Notes under the pieces: model-generated
What the model was told of the DNA's origin: nothing
What the model saw: only the letters and a program-made list of their open reading frames with translations
The model's database searches: none
Program-made: the position numbers and the translations under genes
Part shown: positions 1 to 12,800 of the stretch, one piece after another
Layout of the letters: every line of letters begins with the position of its first letter
Numbering within the stretch: position 1 is the stretch's first letter
NCBI RefSeq assembly: GCF_000003605.2
Contig: NW_003156233.1
Span: forward strand, 22,052-67,394
From: Saccoglossus kowalevskii
Taxonomy: Eukaryota > Hemichordata > Enteropneusta > Harrimaniidae
Direction: 5' to 3'
Length of the DNA: 45,343 nt

Positions 1-374
1 TGCAAATTAGGTAATTAATATTAAACAGATTTTTACCCAAAACTAATCAAATCTGCGCATTAGTTCAGAGCATCTATGTGCCAAGTTTCATCAAAATCCA
101 ATGAGTGGTTCTTTAGATATCAGTGGAACAATCATGGAACAGCTAAAAATCAGCTAATTATCATGCAAATTAGGTAATTAATATGCATGGATTTTTACCA
201 AAACCTAATCAAATCTGCGCATTGGTCCAGAGCATCTATGCACCAAGTTTCGTCAAAAATCAATGTATGATTCTTGAGATATCAGTGGAACAGACACACA
301 CACACACACAGAGACAGACAGACACACTAACTGCAAAGACTCCCTTTTTGTGCTTCGCACACGGGAGTAAAAAA
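1..374 (+). repeat. family C element C1 (left end outside window)
   Basis: Two core units begin with TGCAAATTAGGTAATTAATA at 1 and 163 (period 162). A CA/CAGA microsatellite follows (about 290-328). The 3' hairpin has arms ACTCCC/GGGAGT with inner arms GTGC/GCAC and ends in GTAA at about 370. Same plan as families A and B. Confidence 0.75.
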
Positions 375-713
375 TAGTCACCAGTCAGTTGTCTTGAATT
401 TGAAAAAACATTGTCAGGGTATGCGTGTAACAAACATGTATGGAATACTGTCTGTGTACCAAGTACAAACACAGTGTATGCATATTCATTAAATAATAGA
501 CATGCCAGAAGGTTATTTAAGTGTACATAGTGTCAGTCAGTGCATGTGGTGTATGCATATTTCCACTTGTGTAGGGGAGCTCTGTCATAAGTATTCGCTA
601 TAATTAGAATTATCTTCAAAAGAGAAAAACATTGTCATTTGGAACAGGCAGTTCTATATTTATGCACATGCAATGTAATGTAATGTACTAAGGTAACCAT
701 ATGAGTTACTCAC

Positions 714-848
714 TTTCAATGCAGCTAAATGATGTGACATTGTCCTGCCCACTCTCTTATCATTGCAGTATTGCTGTGTTTCTTGAATCCAAGCTTCACA
801 TTGGGCTATAACCTCTCGTTTCTTAATGTAGAAATGTTTTACTATAAC
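714..848 (-). CDS. BIRC6: BIRC6 exon w46 (penultimate exon)
   Basis: 45 codons, phase 0 at both ends (acceptor TTTACTTTAG, donor GTGAGT). It encodes [18 protein letters not shown] and [14 protein letters not shown], aligned with vertebrate KHFYLKRVEIMAQCEEW and [14 protein letters not shown]. The next vertebrate residues, RHTAQLREEL, are found only at 17.46 kb (exon w47). Confidence 0.97.
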
Positions 849-3800
849 CTAAAGTAAATAAACGAACAATTGTAATCTTTTTTATTCTCAGAATTTCACT
901 TGAGATATAATAAGCTAGGAATCCAATTGCCATTAGTACACAAACCATATTTTGAGTCCACTCACAATTGTATAGCCAGACAATACATTAAATCATTATG
1001 TATGTGGATAGTTTTTCAAGATTGATGCAATGTATGGGACATTATTAATCATCATCCACACAGAAAAATTGGAAGTTGTTATCATAAAAATTGAGTGACA
1101 ATTTTGGCAATTCAGTGAGATAAATCAAATCAAAAAGAAGAGTTGAACTGATGATTTAACACTGAAATACAAAACATCAAGACACAATAGCCAGTTAAGG
1201 TTCTCTCTAATTACCTAGCTACCGTGTGAGTAAAAGGGGTGGTGGTTGAAGTTGATGTAGATTCCCATCAGCAACAATATGCAGTATTGGACATGTTTTT
1301 ATCAACGCCAACTTTAGTTTGTCTGTATTGTAGGCTTTTAAGTTAGCTTTGAAAGCCTATAAAATGTTTGTAAAATATGGAAAACGTCTTTTCCATTCAC
1401 ACAATGTACATCGCTTTCAAGAGACTTACATGACAATCCTTTTGGGCAAACACTGACAATTTAATACCATAAGTTTATGGATACCACAAATTTTGTTTTA
1501 TTGGACTTGGGCTATAAAGGGTTATTCTTTTCACTAGAGAAAAGGGCGACTTTTACAGTGATAGATAGCAAACTACCTACATCTTTGAAGCATGGGGAAG
1601 GATTTTTCACCATCTCCAGCATAGCCCATTTAACTGTGGCTTGTCTAATATTGGCATCATATTCCCTGGAACTTTGAGTCCCGGATGGTGTACCACGAGA
1701 TCTCTCATAACCTGGTTCGTTGAAGTAGGGTTCGGCTACTAGGATGAGAGATTGTATAGACACCAGCACCTGCAATCAAAGCACACAATAAAATTATCAA
1801 AAAAATTCTGTAAAGATAAACAAGTAAACACTGTTCAATTCTTGAATGTCCAATAGACTTTGACAGACTGAAGAGGTTAACTTAACTTACCTGCAAGAAG
1901 CTTGATGTTTGTGGATTCCATTTCTCTTCTGGTCGTCCATGCCATGTGTTCAATACACTTAGACAGACCTAATGTTTGGAAACAAGATTTAGTGAGTAAA
2001 CTGAAATGAGCTGAAGGTCTGGTTAGACTCTTGGAAATGTTTAGATGCAATTGAAACTCAAAAAACACAGGACACCACTATTAATGTTTTTCACTATGTC
2101 GAAAATTGTGCAAAGTGAATAATTTAATTATAAGCTAGAAGCATCTACCATAACTAGCAGTGATTGACTCAGTCAAAACTCACCTTTCCATCATTATATA
2201 AATTGGGGTTAAATCTAACACTATTTTGTCCCGTCGTCTCCAGATTAATCAGCATGGGGGATTGTGGGTAATCTTGTGGGAAATAGACATCAAATTCAAA
2301 ACAACCATTGGCGTAAGGAGTTTCAGATGGACCAGTAATCAGCACCTTAAACAGTAATTGCGACAAGAGAACAAAATTCAATACTACACTTCAAACTCCA
2401 CTTGGGTGAATTACCTCAAAAGTTCTTATAGTTATCTAAGAATGCTGGTAGTATATAAAGTGTAAACATCTAAAGAGAGTGAACTCTCACTACAAAATTT
2501 TTACCTTCATAACATCAAGTCTGTCTTCATCACATCTAACAAATACACTGGAATTATGGGATAGAGGTAGAGATGTTGACAATGTGACAGCTTCCTGAGC
2601 CAGGCGTCTCGCACGGGCAGCATTACTGCCATCACCAGAAGATTTAATATTTGATGTGTATCGGTGAGGAACATTAAATAGCAATTTGCCAGAGCTGTCA
2701 TCAGTAATCATTACAAACGTGTCTGTAAGAAAGAAGAAATAATGAACAGTTGTAGTCACACACTTGTACCACACATAACAGAATAGGTGGTTGTGAAAAT
2801 ACAATTGTTTAATAAAAGTTTGTTGTTTTTTACCCATTGAATTGCTCAACCCAATATTTTATTAATTTTCATATTGGGATTTAGCTGCGCAAATAAAAAA
2901 ACATTTTTAAATTCAGTGAAAAAGTAGGTACAGTTGTCATATTTGGTTGCTCTATGACAAAAGCAGTTGTTTGGCAAAACTGGCCAGCTACTATTTCGAA
3001 AGGCATTACAAATATTCAAGAGGGAAAAACTGTGAATTTGTTATGCAACACAAGTTACATTTGGAACATTGCTTATTTATGAATACATTTTTATACTATA
3101 ATGCTATGATTGTTGTTCTACTTACCAAACTGTAACTCTCTCATTATTTCTATGTATCTTTCTTGAAGTGGAACTTTAGGTTTTGAATGCAATAATCTAC
3201 CAACAGAGTTTAGACCACTACCATCAGTACTATTCTTTCCTGTCAAAGAAAAACAAAGAACTCACCGATGAACGTCAACATATAATCATGTACAATTTAT
3301 CTCACTATAAACAAGCCATGCATGGTACAGTCCCCGTTAGTTATCGAATTTAAGATACATAGTTTTGATTATAGTCATATAGCTGGAATATGATTATGAT
3401 GATTTTTTTTAACACTAAAATGATTGACATTTGTATCTGATCATCAAACAAGTACTTGTCCATATTGAGAGATATTGCTCTGGAACATCATTCAAAATCA
3501 GCCATTTTGAATACATGTATATATCTATAACATGATGTATAACGAATATATAAAATTTGAACATAATCAGTCAAAGCATGTCAGAGATATGGCTCTAAAA
3601 GCCCAATCATTAAAACAAAATGGCCGTCCGTCAGCCATTTTGAATCCGATCTGAAAGATAAAATGATGTGCATCAGGAACCCGTAATGTCTAATGTATGT
3701 ACCAAGTTTGAATGAAATCCATCCATAAATGCCAGAAATGCTTGATATTTGATGATTTTTTAGGATCGTCAAACCAAATAATGTGCATATGTATAATATC

Positions 3801-6800
3801 ATGTATGATGTATGTGTAAAGTTTGATTATGATTGGTCCAGGCATTTCTAAAATACAGGTCTGGGACGCATGCACGAACGCAGAAGGGTCAAAACATAAG
3901 TCCCTGTATTCGGACTGCGTCCGAACAGGGACTAATAACAAAGTTACTTCAATAACAAACTATCATATATATATATCATATATCCGATTCAGACCTTGTT
4001 CACATACAAGTCATATGTGCATAATTTAATTTGTAAATAATATTATCAGGAGTCACCTAAAAATCATATTAATATTGTAAATAGTAGTAACTCCCTATTT
4101 CCAAGTTGGCTAGGCTGAGGTGAACGGAAATTTCAGCTACTGTGGTGATCCTAGTTACGCAAAGATACTGTGATTTTTACATGCACTGAGAACTGAAATT
4201 TAAAAGGTAACCAACAGCTTTATGATGTCCCCTCCGCCATTCTTCCAACACAGGTTGCTGTGATTCCAGAAAATTAGCCGAATACAGTATTTTTTTTTTG
4301 TCACTGCTGAGTGGGTACCCAACTTCAAGAGTCAAACTCAGACATGATAACCATTACACCCAAAACCAGTGTTCTAGTCTGTTATGATCCTACACAATAC
4401 GTGCACCAACAACTCACCTTCCATGGTTTTCAGTTTCTCTATAGATTTCTGAACTAATTTCATAGTTCCCTTCATGTCTGGTACTAATAAAGCAAGTCCT
4501 TCTGATTCAGATTCTTCTTCAGCAGTCATTGGCTCTGGTTTCCGGCCTTTGCTAATCTTCTCTTTGTTGGATCTGGAGTAACATTCAATGAAGTCAGAAA
4601 ATTAATTAACGCTATTACACTACAGACCCAGTGTGCAGTATTTTATAAACACTGTGTATTGACAGAAAATCTAAGTATTTCAGCTAAAGCATAAATGGAC
4701 TTTCACTTACTTTAACCTGCTGGTATAAGTGTCAACACAAGATTGCATTTTCTCGAGTAGACTACTAACACATACAGTACTTTCATTTGGTGCGTCTTCA
4801 TCATCGCTGTCGACACCACCTTGTAGAGGCAATAGTAGTGGCACTAACAGTGGACATAATGCCATGCCGCGTAGTAGTTCTAATAGTGCACGATACAAAG
4901 GTACATGACGGGACATGTCCAGCACTGAAATGGAAATCAGAAATGACATCAACATGCATTTACAATTCTATAACATTAAGATGAGTAGGCAATAAAATTA
5001 AAAATATCCTTTGATTCAGAGCGAATGACTTGCTCACTGTAAAGTCAATGTTGCTTCCAGATAGGAGCAGTAGTTACACAAGTCATACCTGAGTCATTTC
5101 TTAGATACGATGATATCGCAGGTATCAGACATGAATCACTGAGTAACTCAATTAACAAGTGTGGAAATATAGTGTTTAGTTGTTCCATATTGCCCCACTC
5201 TATGTCCTCATCTTCACCTGGTTTCTCACCACCAGGGTTAATGTAACTGGCCAGCACCTGAAAGAAATTAACACTATGGTCACTATATATGCAAGTATCA
5301 TTCATTACCATGCTCAATTTAGAAGAAAATAAAGTGATAAAAAGAATCAATTTAACATAGGCACCTGCAATAAACATGTGACATGCTCCTCTTCAGCCTT
5401 CTGTTTGTTAAGGGCCTGTTCCACATCCCACCCTGAGGTAGTGGATCCTGTACCAAAACCAGTACCTTTAGCCCAGTAATTCTGCGACTTCTCTGTACTG
5501 CTCTGCTGTATTGGTTGCTGAGGCTGGGTCTGCATCACAAACAACTGAAATTGTAAATTCCAAGAAGAAAAACCCCACAGAGGGAAACTTAATAACCTCA
5601 GTTGAGAAACCACTAGTAAATAGCTTACTTACTGTGCACTGGTCCCATTCCATGTACTGTAACGCTGTTATGGTAACCAACAGCTACATAGCATGGCCAG
5701 ACAATTAAACAACAAGCAAACTCGAAGCAAACAGACGATGGAAAAAATTGCAAAATAAAATTGGATTGCAGACATTATTGAAACAATGACAGCAAGCTTA
5801 TTTTGTAGCAATAGGATGAAGCAAACAAATAGAAAAGACACCTAAGAGCTGCGCCGATGTTGTCTCTCTTGCAGTGAATTCTCTTACCTCTTGTTGACCA
5901 TGGACTCCAGATGAGACTCGAGGACCATGATGACTTAATACAGCTAAACAAGCCAGTATAAGATGTACAGCACCAATCTCTAATGTCATTTGCCTCAACA
6001 AAACGCCATCGTCAGTGGTCAGTGGGGTACTATCAAATAAAGTCTTCAGCACATGGAATGGTAAAGTTGGTAACGATGATGCGAGTGGAGACGACAAAAT
6101 ATGACCTGAAAAGAAAGTAGCACACATGTATATGCCATAATTTCCTACTGAGGATAAGTAATAATGAGAGGAAATCACTAATCATAGAACAATAGAACTG
6201 TAACAGTTTGAAGATTAATATTTTCTTTACCTCCATCTCCATCATCAGTGACACCTAGTACAAGTCTTAGTAAACACTGAGCTTTCTTCCTCTCTTTCAG
6301 CAACACCTCAGCATATCCTGGTAGTCGTAGGAATAACCCAAAGGCAGCCAGCGAGTGCGGTGGTACAGCAAGACTACTTATGTGACTCTGACCAGCAGAA
6401 GATGATGGTGGTGGAGCGGGTGGTAATACCTCCTACACAACAAAAACATGTTGCCAATTTGTAACTAAATGATTAAAACTGGAACTTGTCACAGAAGTTA
6501 TAATAAAGCAATAAACCATCATCTGGATGGTATACCACAAGTACAACATATACAAACAAGCGCCTACAAGTTCATATATGGAGTGCTTCTGTGTAAAAAA
6601 GTGGTCTGGTGATGGTTTATTGTTATTATATTAAACCATTATCATTTTTCGTGAATTTTTTAAGAACTGAATCCAAGAGCACACCAAATCATACAAACAA
6701 AGTGCCACTACAACGGTATTCTGAATGCATTTATAGTAAAATGAGAATAGGCTCCATAACCAAAATTTCACCATTTGAGCTAAACCAAGTGGTAGTGGAA

Positions 6801-9800
6801 ATTTCTTGCATCATGATAATGCATGTGTATTTTCGCATGTCAACAAGTTTTACACAATTTTCTAAAAAAAAAAATTGGTCGCCATTTATGATTAAACAAG
6901 TCATTGAAAATGACACACTCCCCGTTAAATTTTTGAAAGTTCTCTTTGTGCTCATCATATTAAAGCGGAGGGGTTGTCGCAAGCGTGTCCTTGAAACTTG
7001 AGTTCCAAGTGGCGTATACAACAGATTGTTTATTTACATCAAAACATGTGTTCCATGTATAAGTAATATGGCCAAAAATAAAAACAGCCGTTATTCGGCC
7101 ATCTTTGATCTGATTATGAAACACACTGATATGTATGATGTATGTGCCAAATACGAATGAAAATGGTACATAAATTATGGCCAAAAAGTCAGATGGCTGT
7201 CCATCGGCCATCCTTGACCAGATTTTGAAACAAATTGTCATAGACATGCATCCTAACATGTATAAAGTACTGTGGAATACTTTATTTTCGCTGAAAAGAC
7301 TTTTTGGGCGTTTTGTATGGAATTTATTTTCACTGATTTTTGATGAGTTTAATGTGAAATATAGGAAAAAAAGTATATTCGCTGGATTTTATGTTCACGG
7401 AATCATCCTTTCAGCGAAAATAAATTCCAAGCGAAAATAAAGTAATAGTGTTAGCTTGTAAATAAATAAACTACGAGGATTTCTGCAACATATGCAAGTG
7501 ATTAGTAACACCTCAAATAAACAACTATCCCGAGAACTGAATTGACTAAATTTTTCACGACAATCGTAGATTAGACCATAGAACAACGGGACAGAGTTGC
7601 GTGAATCCACATCTACCATTGGTTGACTGTCGTCATACCTCTGATGGTTCACACGACGTTTCAAAACTGTTTTCTATTTTCCACTGCGGCAACGCTCAAC
7701 AATATAAATCAGCCTTTTGTTTTATGTGTTACTGTGAACTCTCAGTCAACTGTTTTTGTGGCATTGCAAACTCTCAGTCAACTGTTTTTGTGGCATTGCG
7801 AACTCTCAATCGTCAGTTTTTTTGCCATTGCGAACTCTCAATCGTCATTTTTTTGCCATTGCGAACTCTCAATCGTCATTTTTTTGCCATTGCGAACTCT
7901 CAATAGCCTGTTTTTTCGCCATTGCGAATTCGCAGCGACGCTCGCAATGGCCGTTTTACCATACATTTACATACTTGAGATACCGCATAAAAAAAAAACA
8001 AGATGCCTGCCAGTCGACCATCTTTGATCCAATTGCGAAATAAATCGTCACGGACATGTATCCTAACATGTATAATCTATGTACCAAGTTTGAATGAAAA
8101 CTGACAAAGCATGTCCAAAATACAACATTTTCAAAAAACAAGATGGCTGCCAGTCGGCCATTTTGAATTGAATCGCTAAACCACTGCATGTGCATATGTC
8201 CCACATAAGGTACTAGGCACATGCAAAGAATGAATGGAATCGGTCCACAGGATTCTGAAATATGACTCTGGAGAAACTGACGCACGGACGGATGGACAGA
8301 CTTAGTAACTCGCAGACGTTCGGGGACATATATCCTAACATGTATGACCTATGTACTAAATTTAAATGAAAACTGACAAAGCATGTCCAAAATAAGAAAT
8401 TTTCAAAAACCAAGATGGCTGCCAGTCGGCCATCTTTGATCCAATTGTGAAATAAATTGTCATGGACATGTATCCTAACATGTATAATCTATGTACCAAG
8501 TTTGAATGAAAACTGACAAAGCATGTCCAAAATACAACATTTTCAAAAAACAAGATGGCTGCCAGTCGGCCATTTTGAATCGAATCGCTAAACCACTGCG
8601 TGTGCATATGTCCCACATAAAGTACAAGGCACATGCAAAGAATGAACGGAATCGGTCCAAGGAATTCTGAGATATGACTCCGGGCGGACGCACGAACGGA
8701 TGGAGACCGAATTATAAGTCCCTGTTTTCGGACTTCGTCCGAACGGGGACTAAAAATATATTTAGGTCACCAATTGTCAACCTAAACAAAGTCTAACTGG
8801 TGACAAATTCTCTGTAACATAAAAGAGTTTATACAGCTTATGAACTCTTGGTGGAATTCTTCTACACATTTTGTTATGAAAAGGCATACAAGAAGTCCAA
8901 GTAATAAACCATGTAGTTTGCAGCAGAATAATGTGATTTGATTATTTGAGTCTGAACATTATAAGCCAGTGTGTATCACAAATATATGTACAGATAACAC
9001 TGATCAAGAGGAGGGTTTAGGCCACCTCCACTACGGTTTCAACATGTTGATATATAAACAGTATAATACTCTACGGCATTATTACAAGCATTGTTGTACA
9101 TCTTGCAAAATGACAGGAACTTACCGGTACCTCATATAGCTCATCTTCATTTTGCTCCACAGTTACCCAGGCTTCTGATTTTCCACTCAGCCCAGCAGAT
9201 TCAGAACCTTTCTCGATAACGGGACCCGATGCTTGTCTTGATATCTCTGGATACAGTAGTGGTAAATGCTCAGCTATTAGTGCTAGCCCGCCCATACTTG
9301 CAAACACTTGCAACACCGATGGCATACTGGGTGAATCAAGAAGCACTTCATCTGGTATTGGATCAACTGGCTGCTGGTCATGAATAGCTTGATGAGTTGG
9401 TGCCACCAGAACTAATTCTTCACTGTTAGCATCTATTAGGATTTGATAACAAAGCGACATGCATTCTCATTTCGAACTATATGATCAGTACACCATGCAG
9501 AAAAAATAATGAACTGACATCCAAGTTATGTTAAAGATAGACATTCAGAAAACTAAGTAGTCTTGTTTCCCCCCAAAAATCATGATACAAGTTCATTGTC
9601 AGAATAATTTAAATGCAATCATCACTGGTGTGGCATGTGATCTTAGGGCGTAAATACTGGAATAGTACCAAGGACAAATGTTTATTGAATGTATCTTAAT
9701 AAATGTGACACAGACGCTTTTTTTTTTTAAATTTTGATTTAGATCAAATATAGCAAGTAGGACCCATCTGTTACAAGTTGGAAACAGGATAGTCACCTTT

Positions 9801-12800
9801 ATCTGTTTTCAGTCTCTTGGCGCTGTCAGGTTTGGCCATTGAACTAAATCGCCGAGCACTCAGTTTCATGGAGAATTCAATAGATGGATAACCAGCTGGC
9901 AGTCCTCGTTCTTGTAACAGTACTATTAACTGTGCCATAGTTAAATCATTAGGCAATGCTTGTCCTGGTATTAGTTTATGATACAGTGATAACACAGGTA
10001 TGTTCATAGGATCTAGTGTTGTGGTCTTCTCAGTGGATGCTTTACCTCGTCTGCTTGGTGGTCGTGGAGGTACCCCTGATTTAGTATCAACTCTCTTAGC
10101 CTTAGCCTTTATACCTGCAAAATAATTAAAAAAATCTCTAAAAGATCGCACTGTGTTACGAAAACTATCACTCAATGATGTAGATTGAGCAATAATACTT
10201 GATTAGGATAATCAATTCTAAAGTGGGCAGCTATTTTTTTTATTTACTTGCAAGCAGGAAAAGTATGTCAGCTTTCAATCACCACTCGCAGCAGGAATGT
10301 GGCTTGATCACTTTTATAAGCGCTTAAAAGCTTAGCCTATAAAGCAGCCTAAGGATTCCACATGATATGATCCAGCAAGGATCTTACCTGCGGAAATACT
10401 TAGATTTTCCAATACTTCCATAGATCCTTGTATACCTTCTAATGTACCATTCTCTTGTGGTTCTTCTTCTGAGGGTGCTGCTGCCGGAGGTAGAACTGGT
10501 TTCTCTTCCATTTTACTCAACTCTTCTTTCTGCCGCTTTTCTCTTGATTCAATCAACTTCGCAGTAAGGGATGGCGTATCTGATGGGTCAATCAATAAGT
10601 TGATTGTAATTAAAAAAGAAACTTTGAGGTAATACACTCAGTTATTACAACTATGAATTTGATTCGTAAACCAACACATCCCTGAGTCTAGCATTGGATA
10701 CATCCTTGTTTAAATATTACTTGTTATGCCATGAAATCTATATCAATACACTGATTGCCTTTTTATGAATATTAGTAATCAGAATTCACTTCTCTGCCCC
10801 TGATCTTCCCACATGTTTAGAATTTGGTCCTGAATGCTATTAGTTCATAATCTAAGCTAGTTTTTGCCTAGAACATTGAAATTATTTATGTTTGCTGAAA
10901 TTTTGAGTTTTGTTGTGGAATCCTCTGTTTCTGTAACAGCACCTTTGAATATTCTTGTTCACATTGATAATGTACATTCTTGTGCAGTCAGTGCATGGGT
11001 TATAGTTGTCAGCCTGTATAGAATGTGTCTGCTGATTGGGCCCAACGTGATTGGATACTAGTAATTTCACTTAACCAAATTCAGTTTTTCTGTGAAAATA
11101 TCTTTGATAGAGATGTCTGAGTTTGTATTTATTAAAAATGAACTGGAATGTTGTTTACCTGACACCTTCGAAAGAACATCAGAACATGATGCTGACAACT
11201 TGACGTCAATCGTCCTGAACTTGTGTCCAGTACCAAATCTTGGATGTTGTACAATATTGGCCGTTGCATTGTTACGTCCTTTGTACAGCTGACACGGTGA
11301 ATCAATGAATATCAATATCTTTTCATCTTCCAACATCAACTGTAAGAAAAGTCTGCGTGTGAACCCAGAGATGGCCGAGCCCGACATACTGGTCTGTGAA
11401 CTCTTACTGCGGATAACGTCACACAGTACACTTGCCACAAGCTGTTGATTTGATGGATGACCTGAGATGACTTGACAGAAGTACTTGACAGTGGTCGTTT
11501 CAATGGCAGTCCTGTGCTGAGTGCTTAATACCTGAGATTTCTTGGGGCTTGTAAACACCGTTGTAGGCTGTACAGCATTATTACTAGTGTTACAAAGCAG
11601 TGTCAATAAAGCCGGCCAGAAAATGTTACCTTCTTCACCACCTAACCATTCCTTCATCATATCTTCCTTTGATACTTCCGCAAAGAAGTTCAACACAGGG
11701 GCAATGAGATCTGCTGTTATGGACAAGTAGCCCCCGTCAGACTCCATACTAGACCTTCTCCCCCTCGGTGACCGGGGGGATCTTGGTGATGACATTTTTG
11801 GTCTTGTAATCTCTACATTTTGATCACCTGTCACACCTTCTATAGTACGAGCAATCTCTCTGGTACAAAATTCCAACAATGCCTGTGCCAAAACAGCTGG
11901 GAATCCAGAATCCAGTAACTGCTTAATGGCTGTAGCAGACTGACACGTAACAGCAAGTGTTTGTAGGTGAGTTTCATCCAACATCATATGTGCAAATTCT
12001 TGTAAGACCAGCGGTACTTCATCTACTACTCCACCACTGGCTTGATGAGCTTCCTTGATTTCATCTGTGATTGACGCACTTCTTTCTCTATCTTTACTGT
12101 CATCTGTGAAAACAAATTATTAAAGGTGAAAAACTATTCGGACATTCTCCACGATTCATCAAAATTGAAGACATTTACATTTCCAAAATCAAAATTTGAA
12201 ATACTGTTGCCAGTCCGACAAAGTGTTTTGGACTTGGCGCTGCTTTTTCTTCATAAATTTCACACAGTGGATTGTATTTGTTAACAAATATAAAACAAAA
12301 GACCATCTCTGTCTTGCAGTACATGTAATCAAAGACGCACATATTGAGTATTGAAAGTACATACTAGTAATCTACATGTAACTGAATATTTACTAGTGGC
12401 TGACAACAGCAACATGTTTCTTGTACTAGTTCAGATGAGCTGCTGCCATTCTATTGGCCAGAATGCTGTTCAAATGACACATGCAAGAAGTTCTAAACAG
12501 GCAGGAAAGAACATGAATGAAGTCTATATACCTGTTAAAGCACTGACAATTTCTTCATCTCTTTCAATAATGATTCCCATCCACTCCATCAATGTATTAA
12601 AGAACTTTGGCTGTATATAACAGATTGCGCAGATTACAGAATCTACAGCCCTCTTAAGTGTTGAATTATGTGGTAGCACCATAGACCATTCATAAACAGA
12701 ACTGAAAACATAATCAAACATGCAAGTTAGAATTACATAGTATGACATATCGTAATATACTGTAATTCACGGTTAGTATGTTAAATGCTACTCTCCTTGC

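Larger units (their letters stand above)
6893..8753 (+). repeat. family B element B2, with an internal insertion
   Basis: The 5' end has the hairpin GTCATT-GAA-AATGAC followed by CACTCCCCGTTA. It matches B6 (38.39 kb) closely until about 7270, then carries about 700 bases not in B6, and resumes at about 7977. Core units near 8.05, 8.32 and 8.46 kb share ATCCTAACATGTAT and GATGGCTGCCAGTCGGCCA. The 3' hairpin (arms TTCGGAC/GTCCGAA and AGTCCCTGT/ACGGGGACT) ends in CTAA at 8753. Confidence 0.85.

Noticed and set aside
1877-2068. 63-codon minus-strand ORF over the UBC active-site exon
   Set aside because: It is in the wrong frame. The correct frame within 1891-1968 reads [11 protein letters not shown] and is flanked by proper splice sites.
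7601-8043. Three overlapping plus-strand ORFs that look like a repeat protein
   Set aside because: They translate a 31-32-base minisatellite in all three frames, which happens whenever a repeat lacks stops. There is no start context or splice support.
8213-8693. Minus-strand ORFs repeating [14 protein letters not shown]-like sequence, also at 38.7-39.5 kb
   Set aside because: They are translations of the family B core; the same peptide recurs wherever the repeat occurs and is interrupted at random.
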